DNA of 8,089 bases, from positions 1 to 8,089 of the forward strand of contig JADHSW010000138.1 of the NCBI GenBank assembly GCA_016776705.1, given 5' to 3'. Source of the stretch: Rhodospirillales bacterium. GTDB taxonomy: Bacteria; Pseudomonadota; Alphaproteobacteria; Rhodospirillales; JABHCV01. This document shows, piece by piece, positions 1 through 5,598 of the stretch. The number at the start of each line of letters is the position of its first letter. The stretch's first letter is position 1. Under the pieces are notes generated by a model. The model did no database searches, had not been told where the DNA came from, and saw only the letters and a program-made list of their open reading frames with translations. The translations under genes and the position numbers were made by a program.

Positions 1-81
1 GATATAGTCACGCACCAGCCGGCGCATCAGGCTGGTCGTCGATCGGTGCTGGTATTCTTTTACTAGGGACCGGTCATTCAA
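1..81 (-). CDS. Possible N-terminus of an MsbA-like ABC exporter (partial, cut by window edge)
   Basis: About 27 codons are visible. Reading leftward from a TTG at 79-81, the peptide includes TSLMRRLVRDYI. An arginine-rich segment ending in an RDY-like motif is typical of the cytoplasmic stretch just before the first transmembrane helix of MsbA-type ABC exporters. A purine-rich GGGGGAA (90-96) sits 8 bases before the TTG, which is why I prefer that start. The alternative ATG at 25-27 has no clear ribosome binding site. No membrane segment, Walker motif or signature motif lies inside the window. Context gives some support: as I recall, in alphaproteobacteria pmbA often lies near lipid A/Kdo genes including an exporter. 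The gene is co-directional with pmbA, 104 bases downstream of its stop. The call rests on a short peptide and could be wrong. Confidence 0.4.
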   Translation of the reverse strand, partial: MNDRSLVKEYQHRSTTSLMRRLVRDYI

Positions 82-89
82 GGTCTCTG

Positions 90-96
90 TTCCCCC
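90..96 (-). promoter_or_regulatory. Candidate ribosome binding site for the left-edge gene
   Basis: On the minus strand this reads GGGGGAA, 8 bases before the TTG at 79-81. It is the only purine-rich match near that reading frame and is the reason for choosing TTG over the downstream ATG at 25-27. It is not a perfect AGGAGG. Confidence 0.35.
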
Positions 97-128
97 GTTA
101 GATAGGGCCCGACAGTAACACGGAGATA

Positions 129-150
129 CCGTGGGAGCCAACGCCCACGG
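129..150. other. Perfect 7-bp hairpin between pmbA and the left-edge gene
   Basis: CCGTGGG (129-135) and CCCACGG (144-150) are perfectly complementary around an 8-base loop, giving a GC-rich stem in the 104-base gap after the pmbA stop. No T-run follows it in either direction, so it is not a textbook intrinsic terminator. It could stabilise the pmbA transcript 3' end, weaken readthrough into the next gene, or be incidental. Confidence 0.35.
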
Positions 151-185
151 ACCAATTATTGGCAAATTTCAGGACGGAGCGGGCT

Positions 186-1553
186 TTAGCGCCCGGCGAT
201 GGTCATGCCTTCGACGCGCAGGGTCGGGGCGTCGATGCCAAAGCGGAATTCAAGGTCGTTTGCGCAGCTCAGGTTGGCAAACATATCGTTCAGATTTCCT
301 GCGATGGTGACTTCGCTGACCGGATAGACAATTTCGCCATTTTCGATCCAGAAACCACTGGCGCCGCGAGAATAATCGCCGGTAACGCCGTTGATGCCGA
401 ATCCGATCAATTCGTTGACGTACAGGCCCGCTTTAATGTCCGCCATCAGCTCTTCCGGGCTGATATCGCCGGGTTCCAGATACAGATTGCTGGATGACGG
501 TGACGGCGGGGACGAGGTGCCGCGCGAGGCATGGCCGGTGGTTTGCATGCCCAGTTGACGGGCCGAGCGCAAATCCATGAACCAGGTCTTCAACTGCCCG
601 TCTTCGATCAAATGGGTTGTCCTGGTGGCGATGCCCTCGCCATCGAAGGGGCGGGATTTAAGGCCGCGCTTGCGATGGGGGTCGTCGATAATGTTGATGC
701 CTTCGGGGAAAATCCGCTTGCCCATCCTATCCTTCAGGAACGATGTTCCACGGGCGATGGACGATCCATTTGCGGCCGCGGATAAATGCCCGACCAGGCT
801 TTTCGATACCCGCGTATCAAAAATGATCGGCAGGGCCGCGGTTTCGGCCTTTTTTGGGTTCAGGCGTCTGACCGCCTTCTCGCCGGCACTTTTGCCAATG
901 GCTTCCGGGGTATCCAGGTCGCTTGCGAAAACGGCGGCGGTGTAATCGTAATCGCGCTCCATTTCCGTGCCTTCACCGGCGATGACGGATGCGCTCAGCG
1001 AATGGCTTGAATTGGCGTAGGCGCGGGCGAAGCCGTTTGACCCGGCCATGGCGACCGTGTTCAAGCCCCAACCGGCAGTGCCGCCTTCTGAATTGGTGAC
1101 GCCAGCAACGGCCATGGCCGCTTCTTCGGTGCGGCTGGCGAGATCGCGCAGGTGATTGGCGTCGGGCTCAAAGGTATCACAGGATTCCACATCCGCGAAG
1201 ATCGTCGCCAGTTGGTCCGGGTCGGCCATTCCACAGTAAGGATCTTCCGGCACGGCGCGGGCCATGGCGACGGCGCGGGCCGAGAGTTCATCCAGCGCCT
1301 CGCCAGAACTGTCCGACGACGAGACGATGGCCTGACGTTTGCCCATAAAGACACGAAGGCCGATATCGCTGCCTTCGGAGCGTTCCAGATGTTCCGGCTT
1401 GCCCAGTCGAATGGACTGTGACAGCGAGACGCCTTTGACGAACACTGCGTCCGCCGATTGGGCACCGGCTTTTTTGGCCCGCCCGATCAGGTCTTCCAGC
1501 AGGCAGAGGGCGTCGGCCTGCTCTTTTTCGTTTGAATTTGTCATAGAAGGCAA
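186..1553 (-). CDS. pmbA: TldE/PmbA, metalloprotease-related partner of TldD (family U62)
   Basis: This is a full-length PmbA/TldE protein of 455 residues. In the family, TldD and TldE form a cytosolic heteromeric protease that degrades unfolded peptides and matures some modified peptides; TldD carries the zinc site and TldE lacks it. Consistent with the TldE role, I see no HExxxH motif. Family hallmarks are clear: a conserved N-terminal helix (LLEDLIGRAKKAGA, about 18-31), a central PSPSSSNLYLEPGD segment (350-363), and the C-terminal GVTGDYSRGASGFWIENGE block (389-407) followed by TIAGNL. The start is a TTG with AAAAGG (1559-1564) 5 bases upstream. An in-frame ATG at 1542-1544, three codons later, is the alternative, but the AAGG would then be 14 bases away. 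The gene lies 9 bases after the stop of the large flavoprotein, so co-transcription and possible translational coupling are likely. No tldD is in the window. Confidence 0.95.
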   Translation of the reverse strand: MPSMTNSNEKEQADALCLLEDLIGRAKKAGAQSADAVFVKGVSLSQSIRLGKPEHLERSEGSDIGLRVFMGKRQAIVSSSDSSGEALDELSARAVAMARAVPEDPYCGMADPDQLATIFADVESCDTFEPDANHLRDLASRTEEAAMAVAGVTNSEGGTAGWGLNTVAMAGSNGFARAYANSSHSLSASVIAGEGTEMERDYDYTAAVFASDLDTPEAIGKSAGEKAVRRLNPKKAETAALPIIFDTRVSKSLVGHLSAAANGSSIARGTSFLKDRMGKRIFPEGINIIDDPHRKRGLKSRPFDGEGIATRTTHLIEDGQLKTWFMDLRSARQLGMQTTGHASRGTSSPPSPSSSNLYLEPGDISPEELMADIKAGLYVNELIGFGINGVTGDYSRGASGFWIENGEIVYPVSEVTIAGNLNDMFANLSCANDLEFRFGIDAPTLRVEGMTIAGR

Positions 1554-1558
1554 AGTGG

Positions 1559-1564
1559 CCTTTT
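1559..1564 (-). promoter_or_regulatory. pmbA ribosome binding site overlapping the upstream stop codon
   Basis: AAAAGG on the minus strand overlaps the TAA stop (1563-1565) of the flavoprotein gene and lies 5 bases before the TTG at 1551-1553. It decides the TTG start over the ATG at 1542-1544, and its position fits translation of pmbA by ribosomes finishing the upstream gene. Confidence 0.45.
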
Positions 1565-4500
1565 AACCCGCATCTTGCAAGTGCGACATGCAGCGAATTA
1601 TCCACTGACGGGTCAATTTCTCCTGTACGGCGTTCTGACGCAAGCGTTGTTGCAAGGACGGGAAAACCACATGATCCAGTGTCTGGTCCTGATTGAAGCA
1701 CGAGAAAATAATTGTTTCCTCGCCGGTTTCAGGGTCCTTGTGCAGTTGCAGGCACTGGGCGCAGATTTCCTTCATCATGCATTGCATGGGAGAGTTGATG
1801 GAACCAATGGCCGTGTGATCAGGGTCCAGATGTTCTTTCAGTATGCCGTGACGGGCGTCGGTGACGGCCTTCATCATCACGTCGGAACCGATGACCAGCA
1901 TGCGATTGGCGTCCTTCATGGAAATCGGCGTCTCGCCCAGCTCACCCGTGGCATAGGCTGTCATGGCCTGAACCACGTTTCCGACAAAAGCCTTGTCGCC
2001 ATCGCGGCCGGGTTGGAAACCGGGTGCTTCATCGCAACACCAGACGATGGTGTCGGCAGCGGCCTCGATATTATTGATGTGGTATCGATCATTGTTGCCT
2101 TTGTAGGCGGCGAAGTAGAGAACTTTCGATCCTGCTTCTCGCAACGCCTGACCGATTGAAAACAGCACGGCGTTGCCAAGGCCGCCGCCAACCAGAACCA
2201 CGGTTTCGCCGCCGGGGGTTTCCGTCGGGGCGCCCGTCGGTCCCATCAAGACCACATGCTCGCCTATATCCAACAGTTCGCACAGGTTTGATGAACCACC
2301 CATTTCAAGGACGATGGTGGACACCAATCCTTTTTCTGTATCGACCCACGCACCGGTCAGGGCCATCCCTTCCATTCCAAGGACGGTGCCGTCACAGCGT
2401 TTGGCGTTGGCTTCATAGTTTTGCAGGCGGAAGAACTGTCCGGGTTTGAAGGCCTGGGCTGCGAGCGGGGCGTGCAGGATGACTTCAAGGATATTGGGAT
2501 TGTGGCGAATGATGTCGACCACACGGGCGCGAAGACCATTATCCAGCTGTTTGACCAGATCACCGCCCCTGATGGCGCTGGGCGGGTTCTTGGCTAGCTG
2601 ACGGTTGATGACGGGATAGCCCTGCTTGGCGCTGGCCATGGCTTTGACCACGTTACCGGCATAGGACGGATGCAAATCACCGAAGAAAGTAATGGAGTGG
2701 TTGTCGTCATTTACCTTCATGGTCACCTGCGCCTGTTCAGGCTTGGCCGACCATTCCGGAGATACGGCATTTCCATCTTCGTCTTCGGCCTGGAAGTATT
2801 TTCCATCCAGGTCGCCAAAACCAGGGTATTCACGGGCGATCACCGTGTTGGGTTGGGTGCCTGCGGCAATCAGGATTGACCTGGCTGGCATGGAGATGAC
2901 GTGACCCGTTGCATTGGGACGGTTGTGTTCGTCAATTTCCTGCACTTCAAGTTTGATCGCCTGGGCATGGCCGTGATCGTCGATTTCAATGGCGACGGGG
3001 GACAGCATTTCAGCGAAGTGGATGCCCTGCTCAAACGCCTTGGTGATTTCCTCGTGGTTCAGCGTATAACTGGGCGAATCGATCATGCGGCGACGGTAGG
3101 CGAGCGTCGCTCCACCCCAGGAATCCAGCAATGGCGCAAAGTTGGGTGCGCGGCCATCGGCTGCTGCGGCTTCGCGTTCGGCGCGTACAGCGCGACCGTG
3201 TTCAATGAATTCTTCGGCGAAGCCTTCTTCTTCGGGCGTCCAACCCGGGTTAGCGCCATTGCCCTGAATTTTTTCATATCGGGCGAGGAATTTCTCGACC
3301 TGCTTGACGTAGTAGGCCAGGGCTTCTGTCGCCGTGTCGATGGCGGTCAGGCCGCCGCCGATAACGACAACAGGCATGCGGATATTCAGGTTGGTAACCG
3401 AATCCGGCTTTGCAGCTCCGGTCAATTGCAGGGCCATCAGGAAATCAGATGCCTGACGCACACCACGGGCGAGGCCGTTGGGGATGCCGAGAACCGTCGG
3501 CTTGCCAGCCCCCATACACAGGGCGACATGGTCGAAACCCATTTCGAAGGCGTTGTCAGCGGTGATTGCGCCGCCAAAGCGCACACCGCCGTAAAGCGTG
3601 TAGTTCGCGCGCCTTTCCAGCAGCAGGCGGATGGCCTTCAGGAAATTCTTGTTCCAGCGCACGGTGATGCCGTATTCGGCGACGCCGCCAAAACCTGCCA
3701 TGACGCGCTCGCCAAGATCTTCTTCAATATCGGCGAATGTGTGGACCGGTTCGAACGGGACACGATCGCCGCTTTGGCTCATGCCGCTTAATTCAGGAGG
3801 CAGGGGTTCGATTTTTGCGCCATCGATGGCGACAACCGTGTGGCCTTCGTTCATCAGATAATGGGCCAGGGTGAAACCGGCAGGTCCCTGGCCCACGACC
3901 AGCACCTTGTAGCCCGTATCGGCTGCCGGTAACGGGCGTGAAATGTTCAGGGGGTTCCAGCGGGTGAGCAGGGAATAGATTTCAAATCCCCAGGGCAGTT
4001 CCAGCACATCTTTCAGGGTACGGGTTTCGGCCTGCGGGATATCGACCGGTTCCTGCTTCTGGTAAATACAGGCCTTCATGCAGTCGTTGCAAATGCGGTG
4101 CCCGGTGCCTGCCGTCATGGGGTTGTCGATGGCGATGATCGCCAGTGCCGCCAGCGCGTGGCCGTCGGCCTTGGCCTTGTGCATCTCGGAGATTTTTTCT
4201 TCCAGCGGGCAACCGGCCTGCGGCACTTTCAGCTCATTGCTGGCGAAGGCTCCGCTTTGCTTGTCGCGAATGCCCTTCGCGCAGGAATCCTTGCCCCGGT
4301 CGTGGCAAATAACACAGTAATTGGCCTGATCCAGCGCACCGATAAGATCGCAGCCCTGATCGGTGAGTCCGAAACCGTCCCGGGGATGCTGCGATTCGGG
4401 CGGCAGGTGCAACATGTCGATACCATGCTGATGGATGGTTTCGGCTTCAATAAGGTTAAGGAAATCGACTTTTTCGGGGCCTTTGAATAAAACGTCATCG

Positions 4501-5042
4501 CTGTGGCGCTGCTTTCCGGCGTCCGTGTGAAAGGCCCAGCCGGCGTAACGTCTGGCAAGATCAAGGGCGTCGCAATTGGCTTCCTCGTCATCCATCCATG
4601 CCATTACGGTTTTGGCGAAGCCCAGCTGGTCGAACGCGCCGCCCATCATTGCTGTCAGTTCACCCTCCAAAGCCGGACCGTCAATAGTCTCAGCCTCGTC
4701 AGCCTTGATTTTCTTTGCCGCCTGACGCTGCACAAACAATCTTTTACAGGCGAACAGCGGGGCCAGATCATGGTGGCGTTCGGCGAGGGCGCGGGCGTGC
4801 GTTTCAATGCCGAAAAGGTTGGCGACGAAATCATCCACATGGGGTGCCAGATCAAGCAGCAGGTCGGACGTTGCCTTGTTTTCCATGCATTCTGGCTGGG
4901 TGCGGGCATCGACAAGGCGATCGGCGAGATCGCTATCGGCTTCTTTCAGATGATCAAGGTAGGCCGCGTCAATACGGGCCAGGCCATCGTTTTCATATAA
5001 ATCTTTAAAGGATAAACCGTAGGCGAGAGTAAGATTGGGCAT
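1563..5042 (-). CDS. Large GltD/NfnB-like plus PyrK/NfnA-like fused flavin, iron-sulfur oxidoreductase
   Basis: The product is 1159 residues and cytosolic, with no signal peptide or membrane helix. Residues 1-230 are a mostly helical region I cannot assign. Residues 243-325 carry a GltD-type double iron-sulfur region: C243, C246, C254 and C278 (GCPL), then C318, C321 and C325. Next come an FAD fold with GQGPAG (384-389), an NADPH fold with GGGLTA (562-567, the GxGxxA form) and the closing AAGTQPN (727-733). From about 835 a ferredoxin-reductase/PyrK-like module follows: PGQFFRLQ (867-874), LTGAWVD, GPTGAP, the nucleotide loop VGGGLGNA (951-958) and a terminal cysteine set C1088, C1094, C1097, C1115. 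The likely role is electron transfer between NAD(H), NADP(H) and a third partner, as in NfnAB; true bifurcation is inference. The start is ATG 5042 with GGAA (5051-5054) 8 bases upstream. A longer TTG frame from 5087 adds an unlikely 15 residues. It leads a leftward unit with pmbA. Confidence 0.88.
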   Translation of the reverse strand: MPNLTLAYGLSFKDLYENDGLARIDAAYLDHLKEADSDLADRLVDARTQPECMENKATSDLLLDLAPHVDDFVANLFGIETHARALAERHHDLAPLFACKRLFVQRQAAKKIKADEAETIDGPALEGELTAMMGGAFDQLGFAKTVMAWMDDEEANCDALDLARRYAGWAFHTDAGKQRHSDDVLFKGPEKVDFLNLIEAETIHQHGIDMLHLPPESQHPRDGFGLTDQGCDLIGALDQANYCVICHDRGKDSCAKGIRDKQSGAFASNELKVPQAGCPLEEKISEMHKAKADGHALAALAIIAIDNPMTAGTGHRICNDCMKACIYQKQEPVDIPQAETRTLKDVLELPWGFEIYSLLTRWNPLNISRPLPAADTGYKVLVVGQGPAGFTLAHYLMNEGHTVVAIDGAKIEPLPPELSGMSQSGDRVPFEPVHTFADIEEDLGERVMAGFGGVAEYGITVRWNKNFLKAIRLLLERRANYTLYGGVRFGGAITADNAFEMGFDHVALCMGAGKPTVLGIPNGLARGVRQASDFLMALQLTGAAKPDSVTNLNIRMPVVVIGGGLTAIDTATEALAYYVKQVEKFLARYEKIQGNGANPGWTPEEEGFAEEFIEHGRAVRAEREAAAADGRAPNFAPLLDSWGGATLAYRRRMIDSPSYTLNHEEITKAFEQGIHFAEMLSPVAIEIDDHGHAQAIKLEVQEIDEHNRPNATGHVISMPARSILIAAGTQPNTVIAREYPGFGDLDGKYFQAEDEDGNAVSPEWSAKPEQAQVTMKVNDDNHSITFFGDLHPSYAGNVVKAMASAKQGYPVINRQLAKNPPSAIRGGDLVKQLDNGLRARVVDIIRHNPNILEVILHAPLAAQAFKPGQFFRLQNYEANAKRCDGTVLGMEGMALTGAWVDTEKGLVSTIVLEMGGSSNLCELLDIGEHVVLMGPTGAPTETPGGETVVLVGGGLGNAVLFSIGQALREAGSKVLYFAAYKGNNDRYHINNIEAAADTIVWCCDEAPGFQPGRDGDKAFVGNVVQAMTAYATGELGETPISMKDANRMLVIGSDVMMKAVTDARHGILKEHLDPDHTAIGSINSPMQCMMKEICAQCLQLHKDPETGEETIIFSCFNQDQTLDHVVFPSLQQRLRQNAVQEKLTRQWIIRCMSHLQDAG
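3108..3311 (-). other. Helical insertion inside the NADPH-binding domain of the large flavoprotein
   Basis: In GltD/NfnB proteins the GGGxTAxD helix is normally followed within a short distance by a strand of the form V-x-x-x-YRR. Here the helix (ATEALAYYVKQ) and the matching ATLAYRRRM strand (645-653) are separated by about 68 residues (578-645) rich in Glu, Ala, Arg and aromatic residues, likely helical. The boundaries are read by eye from the family pattern. Confidence 0.55.
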
Positions 5043-5120
5043 GTGAATTTTTCCGTAAAAATAATAAATGCGCAAAACAATACGCAATTAGGCCATTGTT
5101 CTTATATAGTGGGGGTAGGA

Positions 5121-5149
5121 TTGGCAAGAAAAACCCTGTTTCATACAAT
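5121..5149 (+). promoter_or_regulatory. Sigma70-type promoter for the rhodanese-aminotransferase unit
   Basis: TTGGCA (5121-5126, 5 of 6 to TTGACA) and TACAAT (5144-5149, 5 of 6 to TATAAT) are separated by exactly 17 bases. The predicted transcript start near 5155-5157 leaves only about 11-13 bases before the GTG at 5168. The region is AT-rich and lies between divergent genes, where a promoter is required. Confidence 0.55.
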
Positions 5150-5154
5150 TTTTG

Positions 5155-5160
5155 AAGGGA
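5155..5160 (+). promoter_or_regulatory. Ribosome binding site fixing the GTG start of the rhodanese
   Basis: AAGGGA lies 7 bases before the GTG at 5168-5170. It is the best Shine-Dalgarno match upstream of this frame and supports the GTG over any later ATG, the first of which (5223) would remove the conserved N-terminus. Confidence 0.6.
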
Positions 5161-5167
5161 TTTTACG

Positions 5168-5593
5168 GTGACTGAAGGAATATACGCAGGCGATCTGACA
5201 CCAAAACAGACTTGGGAAATAATGGTTGAGAACCCCAAGGCGGCCCTGCTGGATGTGCGCACCCCTGCCGAGTGGGCTTATGTAGGCCTGCCCGATTTAA
5301 GCGCCCTGGGCCGCCAGCCCCTGCTCGTGCCTTGGCTCATGTTTCCTTCCATGCAACTGAACCCGGACTTCCTCAATCAGGTACGCGATACCGGCATCGA
5401 TCCGCAACAAGACCTGTTGATCATTTGCCGTTCGGGCGTGCGCTCAAAATCCGCCGCCATCGCCTTGAGCGAAATCGGCTTCAAGACCTGTTACAACATC
5501 GCCTACGGCTTCGAAGGCGATAAGGACCCGGGCGGCCATCGTGGCACCATCAATGGCTGGAAGGTGGACGGCCTGCCCTGGGGACAAGGTTAA
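5168..5593 (+). CDS. Single-domain rhodanese-like sulfurtransferase
   Basis: The protein has 141 residues and one rhodanese domain. The LLDVRTPAEW segment (27-36) is the usual N-terminal hallmark. The active-site loop is CRSGVRS (87-93), with C87 as the predicted persulfide-carrying cysteine in a six-residue loop of the sulfurtransferase type. The C-terminal segment, YGFEGDKDPGGHRG then GWKVDGLPW, is typical of a rhodanese group common in alphaproteobacteria. Such proteins move sulfane sulfur in the cytosol; the acceptor here is unknown. The start is GTG with AAGGGA 7 bases upstream, and a good promoter sits immediately before it. The next gene starts 5 bases after the stop, so the two are surely co-transcribed. 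The gene diverges from the large flavoprotein. Confidence 0.93.
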   Translation: MTEGIYAGDLTPKQTWEIMVENPKAALLDVRTPAEWAYVGLPDLSALGRQPLLVPWLMFPSMQLNPDFLNQVRDTGIDPQQDLLIICRSGVRSKSAAIALSEIGFKTCYNIAYGFEGDKDPGGHRGTINGWKVDGLPWGQG

Positions 5594-5598
5594 TCTGT

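Noticed and set aside
159..497. 112-codon open frame on the + strand
   Set aside because: It is antisense to the highly conserved C-terminus of pmbA and has no recognisable domain.
2901..3791. 296-codon open frame on the + strand
   Set aside because: It lies wholly antisense to the GltD-like domain of the flavoprotein, whose conserved motifs prove the minus frame. Its peptide shows no domain pattern and the frame is open because of GC-rich codon bias.
5043..5087. 15-residue N-terminal extension of the flavoprotein from a TTG
   Set aside because: The ATG at 5040-5042 has a suitably spaced GGAA, while the TTG extension gives an aromatic, unconserved-looking peptide in an AT-rich spacer that should hold promoter sequence.
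5101..5127. Leftward promoter TTGCCA with TATAAG for the flavoprotein
   Set aside because: The spacing is only 15 bases (13 to TATATA), and no better -35/-10 pair stands out. A leftward promoter must exist here, but I cannot place it with confidence.
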